Assembly: GCF_001718195.1 (NCBI RefSeq)
Contig: NZ_MCNV01000015.1
Span: forward strand, 124,001-188,000
Source of the DNA: Paraburkholderia nodosa
GTDB lineage: Bacteria > Pseudomonadota > Gammaproteobacteria > Burkholderiales > Burkholderiaceae
DNA: 64,000 bases
Direction: 5' to 3'
Below the pieces are notes generated by a model, which was given only the letters and a program-made list of their open reading frames with translations, was not told the DNA's origin and did not search any database. Position 1 is the stretch's first letter. Every line of letters begins with the position of its first letter. Positions 16,548-25,378 of this stretch are shown one piece after another. The position numbers and the translations under genes were made by a program.

Positions 16548-17290
16548 TGAGCTCCATCGTCGCGTTGTCCCTTCCTCCGAATGGCGCGCCTCGCGCCGCA
16601 AACGAAGCCGCCGCGGCACCGTCCGCTGTATCGGTGCACGGCCTGCAACGCCGTTATGGCGAGCGCGTCGTCATCGACGCACTCGACCTCGATATCCGCA
16701 CAGGCGAATTCGTCGCGCTGCTCGGCGAAAGCGGCTGCGGCAAGACCACACTGCTGCGTGCGCTCGCGGGCCTCGACAAACCGGATGCCGGGCAGATTCG
16801 TGCACCGGAGCGGCCCTCCGTGGTGTTTCAGGAGCATCGTCTGCTGCCCTGGGCCACCTTGTGGGAGAACGTCGCGCTCGGCCACGAGTCGAGCGTCGGG
16901 CGCACCGGTGCCACCCGGGCACTGGCCGAAGTCGGTTTGTCAGGCCGCGAGGACGACTGGCCGCGCAATCTGTCCGGCGGTCAGGCGCAGCGCGTGGCGC
17001 TCGCGCGGGCGCTCGTGCGCGACCCCGCGCTGCTGCTGCTCGATGAACCGTTCGCCGCGCTCGACGCGCTCACGCGCATCAAGATGCATGGACTCGTGAA
17101 GCAGCTGGTCGCGCGCCACGCGCCGGGCGTGCTGCTCGTGACCCACGACGTCGACGAGGCGCTCGCGCTCGCGGACCGGATACTCGTCATGCGCGCCGGG
17201 CGCATCGCGGCTTCGTTTCACACCAAAGACCACACGCCGCAGGCATTGCGGCTCACGCTGCTCGAGGGACTGGGCGTTCGGTCGCACTGA
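16547..17290 (+). CDS. Aliphatic sulfonate ABC transporter ATP-binding protein (SsuB-like)
   Basis: A 247-residue ATPase: Walker A GESGCGKTT, Q-loop VVFQEHRLLPW, signature LSGGQAQRVALARALV, Walker B LLLLDEPFAALD, H-loop VTHDVDEAL. The ATG overlaps the permease stop. GESGCGKTT and the RLLPW loop are typical of SsuB. Confidence 0.93.
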   Translation: MSSIVALSLPPNGAPRAANEAAAAPSAVSVHGLQRRYGERVVIDALDLDIRTGEFVALLGESGCGKTTLLRALAGLDKPDAGQIRAPERPSVVFQEHRLLPWATLWENVALGHESSVGRTGATRALAEVGLSGREDDWPRNLSGGQAQRVALARALVRDPALLLLDEPFAALDALTRIKMHGLVKQLVARHAPGVLLVTHDVDEALALADRILVMRAGRIAASFHTKDHTPQALRLTLLEGLGVRSH

Positions 17291-17324
17291 TGCGCTCCGC
17301 TCTCTACAGAAGGAACCACCACGA

Positions 17325-18332
17325 ATGAACGATGTTTCACTGACTCGCCGCCAGCTTCTGCTCGCGGCGGGAGGTTTGCTTGCCGGCGCCGCAGCCGCGC
17401 CTCTTCTTTCCGCGCAGGCGGCCGAGCCGCCCCGCAAGCTCACGCGCAACACCGACACGGTCCGCATTGGCTGGGGTTACGGCGCCCTGCCCGACATCGC
17501 CAGGCAGCGCGGCGCGTTCGAGAAGACGCTCGCCGCGAAGAACATCAAGGTCGAATGGATCGGTCCGTTCCCGAACCATGCGCCCTCGATCCAGGCCGTG
17601 GTCGGCGGTAGCGCGGACTTCGGCTTCTGGGGCTCCACCACACCCGCGCTCGCCGCCATGCTGGCCGGCTCGCCCATCGTCTTCACCGGATTCGACGTGT
17701 ATTCGCCGCGGTCCACGGCCATCATCGTGAAGAAGTCGAGCGGCATCAACTCGGTTGCCGACCTCGCCGGGCGCAAGGTCGCGGTGAACCGCTCGGGGCT
17801 CGGCGAGTTCCTGCTCATCGCGGCGCTGGAGAAGCATCATATCGACCGCGACAAGGTCGAGTTCGTCTATCTGAATCCGCCCGATGCGGCGCCTGCATTT
17901 GCGCAAGGCAGAGTCGATGCATGGTCGATGTGGTCGCCCGCCGTGGATATCGCGCGCTATTCGCATGACGCGAAGGACATTTTCAACGAGGGGCGCGATC
18001 TCGACTTCCTCATCGACTACAGCTCGCTCGTGACACGTCGCAAGTTCACCGAAGAAAATTCGGAGCTGGTGCGCGCCGTGCTCGACGCGTATTACGTGGA
18101 AGGCGCCTGGCAGTCGGCGCATGCCGCCGATTCGGAACAGCTCGTGCAGAAGGAAGCGAAGTATCCGGACCAGGTGCGCGACTATTTGACGAGCCTGAAG
18201 CGCGTGAACCAGTTTCACGAGCCGGACGACGCGGCCTTCATGGCGCAGTTCCAGCGCGCGGCGGATTGGCTCGCGCAACGCAGAATCATCAACGCGCCCA
18301 TCAAGGTCGCCGACTACAGCGTCAAGGTGTGA
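17325..18332 (+). CDS. Tat-exported sulfonate-type substrate-binding protein
   Basis: A 335-residue binding protein with a twin-arginine signal (LTRRQLLLAAGGLLAG). The body follows the SsuA pattern: VVGGSADFGFWGSTTPAL, DLAGRKVAVNRSGLGEFLL, QGRVDAWSMWSP. It follows the SsuB-like ATPase by 34 bp, so the operon encodes a second receptor that may share the upstream permease. Confidence 0.9.
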   Translation: MNDVSLTRRQLLLAAGGLLAGAAAAPLLSAQAAEPPRKLTRNTDTVRIGWGYGALPDIARQRGAFEKTLAAKNIKVEWIGPFPNHAPSIQAVVGGSADFGFWGSTTPALAAMLAGSPIVFTGFDVYSPRSTAIIVKKSSGINSVADLAGRKVAVNRSGLGEFLLIAALEKHHIDRDKVEFVYLNPPDAAPAFAQGRVDAWSMWSPAVDIARYSHDAKDIFNEGRDLDFLIDYSSLVTRRKFTEENSELVRAVLDAYYVEGAWQSAHAADSEQLVQKEAKYPDQVRDYLTSLKRVNQFHEPDDAAFMAQFQRAADWLAQRRIINAPIKVADYSVKV

Positions 18333-18342
18333 CGCGCCATGA

Positions 18343-19596
18343 ATGGGAATGCGCATGACTGAAACCTCCGCCCTCCAGCCCGGCGGCATCGCGCTCGTCT
18401 CGCCGTTGTCGGCCGCGCTCGGGTTCTCCGAAGCGATAATCGGGAGCGCCGCGACGGCGGCGCAGCGCGAGCGGGAGCAGCGCCTGCCGCACGAAGAGAT
18501 CGCCACGCTGAAGGCGCTCGGTTTCGGCGCGTTGCGCCTGCCCGCCGACGACGGCGGCCGCGGTCTGTCATTGAGCGAACTCTTCGCCGTGGCGCGTGAC
18601 GTCGCCGCGGCCGATTCGAACATCGCCCACGCCTTGCGCAATCACTTCTGGCAAGTGGAAGCCGCGCTCAAGCAACGTGCCCTGCCGTTCCATGCGCACG
18701 TGCTCGACCTCGTGCGCCAGCGCAAGACGATCGGGCTTAGTTTCGTCGAAAGCGACGCGACGGCGGCCGGCGCGCGGCCGAGCCGCGTATTGAGCCGCCT
18801 GGAATGGGACGAGCGCAAACAGGTGTATCTGGGTTCGGGCGACAAGGTCTACGCGACAGGTAATCTGTACAACGATGCATTCATCGGTGTCGCTGTGGAA
18901 AGCCGTGCGAACACAACTGTGCAATACGTGCTCGAACGCGCCGAAGGCGTGAGCGACGAGGACGACTGGCTGGGTTTCGGGCAGCGCCTGACCGGCTCCG
19001 GCACCGCGCGCTTCCGCGACGTCGTGGTAAAGGTCGAGCATGTCTATGCGCCCGACCCGCCGAAAGCGCCCGAAGCCGCGCCGTGGGGCTTCACCTTCCA
19101 CCAGATCTACCTGACCAATTGCATTGCCGGCATCGTTCGGCGCGTGGTGCTCGATGCGGTCGAGGTGCTGCGAGGACGCAAGCGCAACTTCTACCACGGC
19201 GGGGCGGCGCATCCCGCCGACGAACCGGCGCTACAGGCCCTGCTGGGCCGGATTCGCGCCTACGCGGCGAGCATCGAGGCGAGCGCCGACCGCGCCGTGC
19301 AGGCGCTGCAACGCGCGTTGGATAGCGAAGGCACGAACGAGGAATACGCCGCCACGCTCGCCGCGACGCTTGCGGCTTCGGAGGCGAAAGTCGTGATCGA
19401 CGATCTCGCGCCGCAAGTCGCGAGCTGGCTCATCGACCTCGGCTCCGGCTCTGTGGTGTCGAGCGTGGGCGCGCTGGACAGGCACTGGCGCAACATCAAG
19501 GTCATCGCCTCGCACAATCCGCGCCTCTACAAGGAGCGCCTGCTCGGCCAGAACCTGCTGACTGGCCAGCTTCCGCCAACGGGCGCGTTCTTCTGA
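18343..19596 (+). CDS. Acyl-CoA dehydrogenase-fold flavin monooxygenase (SfnB/DszC-like)
   Basis: A 417-residue protein with ALGFGALRLPADDGGRGL, FAVARDVAAADSNIAHALRN and WLGFGQRLTGSGTARFRDV, as in SfnB and DszC relatives. It is 10 bp after the binding protein, in the same operon. The likely role is oxidative cleavage of an imported organosulfur compound using FMNH2. The start could also be the ATG at 18355, which has a better GGGA upstream. Confidence 0.88.
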   Translation: MGMRMTETSALQPGGIALVSPLSAALGFSEAIIGSAATAAQREREQRLPHEEIATLKALGFGALRLPADDGGRGLSLSELFAVARDVAAADSNIAHALRNHFWQVEAALKQRALPFHAHVLDLVRQRKTIGLSFVESDATAAGARPSRVLSRLEWDERKQVYLGSGDKVYATGNLYNDAFIGVAVESRANTTVQYVLERAEGVSDEDDWLGFGQRLTGSGTARFRDVVVKVEHVYAPDPPKAPEAAPWGFTFHQIYLTNCIAGIVRRVVLDAVEVLRGRKRNFYHGGAAHPADEPALQALLGRIRAYAASIEASADRAVQALQRALDSEGTNEEYAATLAATLAASEAKVVIDDLAPQVASWLIDLGSGSVVSSVGALDRHWRNIKVIASHNPRLYKERLLGQNLLTGQLPPTGAFF

Positions 19597-19617
19597 TCGC
19601 GCCCGCCGCTACCCGCT

Positions 19618-20679
19618 TCACGCTGCGAGTTCGCGGCGCACGCGCGGGACGATCTCCTGCGCGAAGCGCCGCATATCGTCTTCGAACGGCTGGAACTGGA
19701 GCATGAATAACTCGACGCCCGCCCGGTGAAAGGCCGCGATGCGCCGCGCGACCGTATCGTAATCGCCTACGAGTCCGGCGGCCGTGCCGCCATTGGAACC
19801 GACGCGCGCCGAGCGGGCGAAGGTCTTGAACATTTCGGCGTTCGGGTCGATGTTGGCTTTCTGGCGCTCGCGTAACGACTTGTCGAGTTCGGCCAGTGCG
19901 AAGAGATGCTCGAGATGGGCTTCGGCCTGCGCTTGCGTTTCACGCGCGATCACAAACGCGGACAGGCCAAAACGCAACGCTTCGTGGCCAGCCGGACGCG
20001 TGCGTGAAGACACGTCGGCGATCAGGCCCGCCACGTCGTCGAGCGGCTGCCCGTTGATGAACCACGTATCCCCGTGCGCCGCAACAAGCGAGCGCGCCGG
20101 TTCAGACTCGCCGCCCACATAGATGCGCGGACGCGCACGAAACGGATCGGCCGGAAGCAGCCGGTAATCGTCGATGTGGAAATGGTCGCCGTGATGGGTC
20201 ACACGCTCGCCGCGCAGCAGCGCGTCAACCACCGAGATCCATTCGCGGCCATAGCGGTAGCGATCGTCGTGTTCCGGAAACGGGATGCCGGCGCGTTCGA
20301 GTTCAGGCCGGTTCCATGCGTTCACGAGGTTGATCGCAAAGCGGCCGCCGCTGATGTGCTCGATCTGCTGCGCCATTTTCGCGAGCACGACCGGATGGTA
20401 GAGAAACGGCTTGATCGCGGCGATGATCTCGATGCGCGAGGTAAGCGCCGCGAGCGCCGCCGAAGCGGTCCACGCCTCAAGCTGGTCGAGTGCGGGATCG
20501 TGCGGATTGACCGTATGCTGCGCCACGAGCACCGAGTCGTAGCCAAGCCGCTCGGCTTCGAGCACGAGCGCCTTGTTGCGGGCCCACGAGGCATCGTAGG
20601 GTTCAGCGGGGTCTTGCAGCGCCGCGCGGCTTCCGTGCACGAGCGCCCAGATGCCAAAACGTGGGAAAGAAGGGGACAT
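19618..20679 (-). CDS. LLM-class flavin-dependent monooxygenase (SfnG/SsuD-like)
   Basis: A 353-residue bacterial luciferase-like monooxygenase. Signatures are ISGGRFAINLVNAWNRPELERAG, HDDRYRYGREWI and PRIYVGGESEPARSLVAAHGD. These resemble alkanesulfonate and dimethyl sulfone monooxygenases, which release sulfite or sulfinate using FMNH2. It converges on the SfnB-like gene and diverges from the next binding protein. Confidence 0.88.
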   Translation of the reverse strand: MSPSFPRFGIWALVHGSRAALQDPAEPYDASWARNKALVLEAERLGYDSVLVAQHTVNPHDPALDQLEAWTASAALAALTSRIEIIAAIKPFLYHPVVLAKMAQQIEHISGGRFAINLVNAWNRPELERAGIPFPEHDDRYRYGREWISVVDALLRGERVTHHGDHFHIDDYRLLPADPFRARPRIYVGGESEPARSLVAAHGDTWFINGQPLDDVAGLIADVSSRTRPAGHEALRFGLSAFVIARETQAQAEAHLEHLFALAELDKSLRERQKANIDPNAEMFKTFARSARVGSNGGTAAGLVGDYDTVARRIAAFHRAGVELFMLQFQPFEDDMRRFAQEIVPRVRRELAA

Positions 20680-20750
20680 CGCGTGAGAACATCAAAGGAC
20701 GGCAATGGTCGGGCATCCATACTAACGCCACGTGCGTCACGGCCAATCCA

Positions 20751-20764
20751 ATATCTGCTGATAT
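20751..20764. promoter_or_regulatory. Dyad ATATC-TGCT-GATAT in divergent gap
   Basis: A 5-4-5 inverted repeat in the 246-bp space between the divergent LLM monooxygenase and the binding protein. It could be an operator for either; no known consensus fits well. Confidence 0.3.
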
Positions 20765-20925
20765 CAAAGCCGTGAAAACGCATTAAGGCGAATCACGCCG
20801 CCGATATGGCGCGCTCACCCGGCCAAAGCGCTCCCGCGCGAATCCTTAGCAGAATCGCTTCGTTGCCTTGTGCGCGAAGGTCATCCAGCATTTTCGATTC
20901 GTCAACTGAATCCGCTGGGTCCGCC

Positions 20926-21912
20926 ATGTTCTCTCCCTCCCGCCGACGCCTGCTCATTCATGGATCGATTCTCGGCGTCGCGGCGACCACGGGCCTCGCT
21001 TTTGGCGCTCCCGCTTCCACGCTGCGAATCGGCTATCAGAAGTCGTCTACGCTGATCACCGTGCTCAAGGCGCAAGGCAAGCTAGAATCCGCGCTCGCGC
21101 CGCTCGGCGTGAGCGTGACCTGGAGCGAGTTCGCGAGCGGGCTGCCGCTCACCGAAGCGCTCAATGCGCAAGCCGTGGATTTCAGCGCCGATGTTGCCGA
21201 CACCGTGCCGATCTTCGCGCAGGCTGCACATGCGCGCTTCGTCTACGTCGCCCAGGAAGCGCCCTCGCCCGGTGCGCAGGCCATCATCGTCAAGCGCGCG
21301 GGTGCGCTGCGCACGCTCGCCGACCTGCGCGACAAGGACATCGCCGTGACGAAGGCGGCCGGCAGCCACTATCTGCTACTGGCTGCACTCGCGCAGGCGA
21401 ACGTGCCCGCCGAAGCGGTGCGCATCCACTACCTCACGCCTGCAGACGGGCGCGCCGCTTTCGAGAACGGCAGCGTCGACGCGTGGGTGACGTGGGACCC
21501 CTATGTGGCCTCGGTCGACCAGCAGCCCGACGTGCGCGTGCTCGCCGACGGCAAGGGGCTCGCCACCTACCAGCGCTACTATCTCGCCTCCACGCGTTTC
21601 GCGCAGGCGCGGCCCGACGTGATCGCCGTGGTCTATGCGCAGTTGCGCGACGCCGGCCAATGGGTGCGCAGCGCGCCGCAGGACGCCGCGCGGCTGCTCG
21701 CGCCGGTCTGGGGGCTCGATGCGCCCACCATCGAGCGCGCCAACGCACGCCGAAGCTATCTCGTGCGCGAGGTGAGCGCCCCGGTTTTCGGCGAGCAGCA
21801 GAAAATCGCCGATACGTTCTTCAACGCGCATCTGCTGCCGGCCCCGGTGGAGACGGCGCACGCCGAGCGCTGGGACTTCGCGCAAAAGCGTGCGATTGCG
21901 ATCGGCGTGTAA
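20926..21912 (+). CDS. Tat-exported aliphatic sulfonate substrate-binding protein
   Basis: A 328-residue SsuA-like protein. The signal SRRRLLIHGSILGVAATTG suggests Tat export. Core motifs are SGLPLTEALNAQAVDFSADVADTVP, TKAAGSHYLLLAALAQA and GSVDAWVTWDPYVAS. No permease or ATPase is adjacent, so it may feed one of the two complete importers nearby. The ATG at 20926 is chosen because the signal peptide starts there; the in-frame extension upstream is not export-like. Confidence 0.88.
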   Translation: MFSPSRRRLLIHGSILGVAATTGLAFGAPASTLRIGYQKSSTLITVLKAQGKLESALAPLGVSVTWSEFASGLPLTEALNAQAVDFSADVADTVPIFAQAAHARFVYVAQEAPSPGAQAIIVKRAGALRTLADLRDKDIAVTKAAGSHYLLLAALAQANVPAEAVRIHYLTPADGRAAFENGSVDAWVTWDPYVASVDQQPDVRVLADGKGLATYQRYYLASTRFAQARPDVIAVVYAQLRDAGQWVRSAPQDAARLLAPVWGLDAPTIERANARRSYLVREVSAPVFGEQQKIADTFFNAHLLPAPVETAHAERWDFAQKRAIAIGV

Positions 21913-21921
21913 GCCGCTCCG

Positions 21922-23379
21922 TTATCGCGACGGCGCCGGCTCGACGCGCTCTTCACTGTACACGCTGTCCACATACAGCGACGGCTCGAAATCGGCGGCC
22001 ACCACGGCGCTCATCCGCGCCTCATGCGCCTCGATATCGTCGAGAAACAGATCCTCGCTGATGCGCCGGATCACGGCGGGGATATCGCGCTTCATGCTCG
22101 GCACGTCGCCAACGGGCAGCCCGCGGCTCACGAACGCGGCCGGATTGAAGACGTGAACATTGCGCAGGAACGGTGCCGTGCCCGGCGTCTTCTCCAGGTA
22201 TTCGAGCGCCGCGCCGAGGTAAGGATGCGCGCCGAGCGCCTCGTCCTGCTCGTGCGGCGCCGGCGTGTAATGATCGCGCCAGAGCAGCACGTGATCGGCC
22301 AGGTCGGCAAGTTCGGGCCGCGCGTGCAGGTCGACGGCGTAACCGGTTCCGGCAATCGCGAAATCGAATGCGAACGTCGCGTCGTTCACCCGCGCCGCTA
22401 CGCGCGTGCCCTCCACCGTCGCGCGCTGCCACACGGCGTCCAGATGCAGATGGAAGTTCGGGAAGCGCGTGGCGCGTGAGACGGCGTCGGCGGGCGGCGT
22501 CGATCCCGCGCGGCGAAAGCGCAGTGCCAGGCGCCAGCGCAGCGCGTCGGGCAGCGCGGGATAGTTGTCGTACGCGCCAGGATACGCACGGGCGCGCGTC
22601 ACAGGAAGGCTTGGCAACAGCGCGCGACGCACGAAGAGGTGCACATCGGCAGCGCCCGCTTCGAGCGCCGTCGCCGCCGCGTCGAACGCCGAGGCCGCGC
22701 CCCCCACCACCGCGACGGACTTGCCGCGCAATGCGGCGAAATCGATCGCATCGGACGTATGCGCGAGGTGCGTGCGCGGCAGCACGGCCAGCGCCGCGGC
22801 GAGGTTGGGCTTGCCATTGCCCGCCACGCCGTTTGCGAGTATCACCTTGCGCGCCGTTTCCACACGCCGCACGACATCGTCACCGTGACGAACGTCCAGA
22901 TGTAGCCTGAAGTGCGTTCCAACGGGTTCGATGCGCGTGAGCGTCGTGCCGTAACGAACCGCGATGCCGAGGAATTCCCGATACCACGCAAGATACTCGG
23001 CCCAATCCTCGCGGCCAATGCGTTCGAATTCGGCGTACGCGGCCTCGCCGTGACGCGCTTCGTACCACGCCTGGAAGCTCAGCGCGGGCAACCCTGCTTC
23101 CGGCCCTGCCAGTGTCTTGGGCGTGCGCAAGCGCTGCATGCGAGCGCGTGTGGTCCAGACACCCGCGTGCGGCGCGCCAGGCGCGCCGTCGATCACGCTG
23201 ACCTTGCCGATCCCCGCGCGCCGCAAGCCGAACGCGAAGGCCGTGCCGCTCTGGCCGCCGCCCACGACGACCACGTTGTGATCGATGCCGTCACGGTTGA
23301 CGACCCAATCTTCCGGATCGGGGCCGATGAGGCGCAGTGTGCTGTGCGCTAGACGGTCGTGCAGTGTGGGATCGCTCAT
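21922..23379 (-). CDS. FAD/NAD(P)-binding flavoprotein monooxygenase-like protein
   Basis: A 485-residue two-dinucleotide-binding-domain flavoprotein. The first Rossmann motif is VVVVGGGQSGTAFAFGLR; the second is VAVVGGAASAFDAAATALE. Between them are RTPKTLAGPEAGLP and VILANGVAGNGKP. It resembles flavin-containing or Baeyer-Villiger-type monooxygenases found in sulfur and amine oxidation. It is convergent with the binding protein (9 bp) and divergent from the SsuD-like gene. Confidence 0.82.
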   Translation of the reverse strand: MSDPTLHDRLAHSTLRLIGPDPEDWVVNRDGIDHNVVVVGGGQSGTAFAFGLRRAGIGKVSVIDGAPGAPHAGVWTTRARMQRLRTPKTLAGPEAGLPALSFQAWYEARHGEAAYAEFERIGREDWAEYLAWYREFLGIAVRYGTTLTRIEPVGTHFRLHLDVRHGDDVVRRVETARKVILANGVAGNGKPNLAAALAVLPRTHLAHTSDAIDFAALRGKSVAVVGGAASAFDAAATALEAGAADVHLFVRRALLPSLPVTRARAYPGAYDNYPALPDALRWRLALRFRRAGSTPPADAVSRATRFPNFHLHLDAVWQRATVEGTRVAARVNDATFAFDFAIAGTGYAVDLHARPELADLADHVLLWRDHYTPAPHEQDEALGAHPYLGAALEYLEKTPGTAPFLRNVHVFNPAAFVSRGLPVGDVPSMKRDIPAVIRRISEDLFLDDIEAHEARMSAVVAADFEPSLYVDSVYSEERVEPAPSR

Positions 23380-23605
23380 GGGAATGTCCTGCGAAGGGGC
23401 ACGTGGGGCGCAACCGCGCGCCGGAAATCCGAGTATCGGTGAGCGCTCGCGCGCCGGCAAAGAACGATTCGGACTTTCCTTTTTCGGCGCGCGGCATGCC
23501 GCTGCATGTCATGTGCGAATGGAATGTTTATCAGCATTCAATATTTAAACCTCGCATGCCCGGGTGGTAGCCTCTTTGGATCGTTCGTCCACCCAGGGAG
23601 CCCGC

Positions 23606-24682
23606 ATGAGCATCGAATTCATCGGCATGATCCAGCAGCGCAAGGTGTCGGAGACGCATCTCGCCGAAGGTCCGGCCATCGACGTCGACTACGTTCGCGA
23701 CTTTGCGCAGGCGCACGAGCACGCAGGCTTCGACCGCATTCTCGTGCCGCACAGCTCGGTCAGCCCCGACGCCACGCTGACGATCGCCTATGCGGCAAGC
23801 GTGACGTCGCGCGTGCATTTCATGCTGGCGCACCGCCCCGGCTTTGTCTCGCCGACGCTCGCCGCACGCCAGCTCGCAACGCTCGATCACTTTTCCGGCG
23901 GCCGGCTCGCCGTGCACTTCATCTCGGGCGGCAGCGACGCCGACCAGCGGCGCGACGGCGACTACCTGAGCCACGACGAGCGCTACGCGCGCACCGACGA
24001 GTATCTGCAGGTGCTCAAACGTGTATGGACCGAAAGCAAACCGTTCGACCACGAAGGCCGCTTCTATCGCTTCGAACAGGCGTGGTCGGAGGTCAAGCCG
24101 CGTCAGCAGCCGCACGTGCCGATCTACTTCGGCGGCGCTTCCGAAGCCGCGCTCGCGGTGGCCGGCAAGCACGCGGATGTGTACGCGCTGTGGGGCGAAT
24201 CGAAGCAAGGCGTGGCCGACCTCATTGCTCGCGTGCGTGCCGAAGCCGCGAAACACGGACGCCAGGTGCGCTTCTCCGTGTCGTTCCGGCCGATCCTCGC
24301 CGACACCGAGAAGGCGGCGTGGGAGCGCGCCGAACATATCCTCAACGAGACGCGTCGCCTGCGCGCCGAACAGGGTCTCGACACGGGCGCCCCGCTTCAG
24401 AGCGAAGGCGCGCGTCGCCTGCTCGGCGCAGCGGGCGACGGCGTGCGCGCCGACGACCGCCTGTGGACCGCCGTCGCGAAGGAAATTGGCGGGCGCTCGA
24501 ACTCGACGGCGCTCGTGGGCACGCCTGGCCAGGTGGCGCAGACGCTCGCCGAATATCACGCACTGGGCGTGACGACGTTCCTGATTCGCGGCTTCGACCC
24601 GCTCGAGGACGCCATCGATTACGGCCGCGCGCTGATTCCGGCCACGCGCGAACTGGCCTCGCGCGTACGCGCCGCCGCCTGA
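23606..24682 (+). CDS. LLM-class alkanesulfonate monooxygenase-like protein (SsuD-like)
   Basis: A 358-residue FMNH2-dependent monooxygenase: FSGGRLAVHFISGGSDADQRRDGD, LSHDERYARTDEYL, PHVPIYFGGASEAALAVAGKHAD and VGTPGQVAQTLAEYHALGV. This set is close to SsuD, which cleaves alkanesulfonates to aldehyde and sulfite. GGGAG precedes the ATG. It starts a plus-strand operon with a small ORF, a thiol dioxygenase and a multi-rhodanese protein. Confidence 0.92.
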   Translation: MSIEFIGMIQQRKVSETHLAEGPAIDVDYVRDFAQAHEHAGFDRILVPHSSVSPDATLTIAYAASVTSRVHFMLAHRPGFVSPTLAARQLATLDHFSGGRLAVHFISGGSDADQRRDGDYLSHDERYARTDEYLQVLKRVWTESKPFDHEGRFYRFEQAWSEVKPRQQPHVPIYFGGASEAALAVAGKHADVYALWGESKQGVADLIARVRAEAAKHGRQVRFSVSFRPILADTEKAAWERAEHILNETRRLRAEQGLDTGAPLQSEGARRLLGAAGDGVRADDRLWTAVAKEIGGRSNSTALVGTPGQVAQTLAEYHALGVTTFLIRGFDPLEDAIDYGRALIPATRELASRVRAAA

Positions 24683-24701
24683 TACGGCTGGAGAGACCGC
24701 C

Positions 24702-24782
24702 ATGAGCCATACCGACGCCGCAGATATCGGCACCGCTGCACCGCGCGCCGTCCTCCGGCATGCGCCCATCCGCAAGTTCTGA
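24702..24782 (+). CDS. 26-residue small ORF, possible coupling peptide
   Basis: GGAGAG lies eight bases upstream of an ATG opening a 26-codon frame (MSHTDAADIGTAAP...) that ends in TGATG, the last A being the start of the dioxygenase. The arrangement fits a translated leader coupling SsuD to the dioxygenase. No homologue is known to me; it could also be chance. Confidence 0.45.
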   Translation: MSHTDAADIGTAAPRAVLRHAPIRKF

Positions 24783-25378
24783 TGGGCATTCACAAGCTTC
24801 GCCGCTTCGTCGGCACGATTGCGGAACTCGTGGACCACGCGCCGCGCGAGTCCAGATTGATCGATCGCGGCCTCGATGCGCTGCGCGAACTCGTGCGCGA
24901 CGACGACTGGTTGCCCGACGCCTACGCCGCGCCCTCGCCTGAGCGCTATCAGCAATACCTGCTCTACGCCGACGCGCGCCAGCGCTTTTCGGTGGTCAGC
25001 TTTGTCTGGGGACCGGGCCAGCAAACGCCCGTTCACGACCACACGGTGTGGGGCCTGATAGGCGTGCTGCGCGGCGCCGAATATGCGCAGCCCTACGCGC
25101 ACGACGCGGCGGGTGCGTTGCATCCGCTGGGCCGCGAGGTGTTGCTTCAGCGCGGCGAGGTGGAGGCCGTCTCGCCGACGCTCGGCGACATCCACCGCGT
25201 GCGCAATGCCTACGACGATCGCGTTTCGGTCAGCATTCACGTGTATGGGGCGAACATCGGCGCGGTGCGCCGGTTTACCTATCCGGCCGACGCCTCGCCC
25301 AAGCCCTTCATCTCCGGTTACTCGAACGACGTCCTCCCGAACTTCTGGGATCTCAGCAAGGAACCCAACGCCTCATGA
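24782..25378 (+). CDS. Cysteine/3-mercaptopropionate dioxygenase-type thiol dioxygenase
   Basis: A 198-residue cupin. The iron ligands are the HDH pair in TPVHDHTVWGLIGVLRG (H85, H87) and H138 in GDIHRVRN. Length and motif fit the bacterial Gln/Arg-type thiol dioxygenases, which oxidise cysteine or 3-mercaptopropionate to sulfinates. It overlaps the multi-rhodanese gene by ATGA. Substrate preference cannot be settled by eye. Confidence 0.9.
   Translation: MGIHKLRRFVGTIAELVDHAPRESRLIDRGLDALRELVRDDDWLPDAYAAPSPERYQQYLLYADARQRFSVVSFVWGPGQQTPVHDHTVWGLIGVLRGAEYAQPYAHDAAGALHPLGREVLLQRGEVEAVSPTLGDIHRVRNAYDDRVSVSIHVYGANIGAVRRFTYPADASPKPFISGYSNDVLPNFWDLSKEPNAS

Noticed and set aside
23531..25240. 569-codon minus-strand frame opposite the SsuD-like gene
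   Set aside because: No family resemblance; the opposite strand is clearly coding over the same span.
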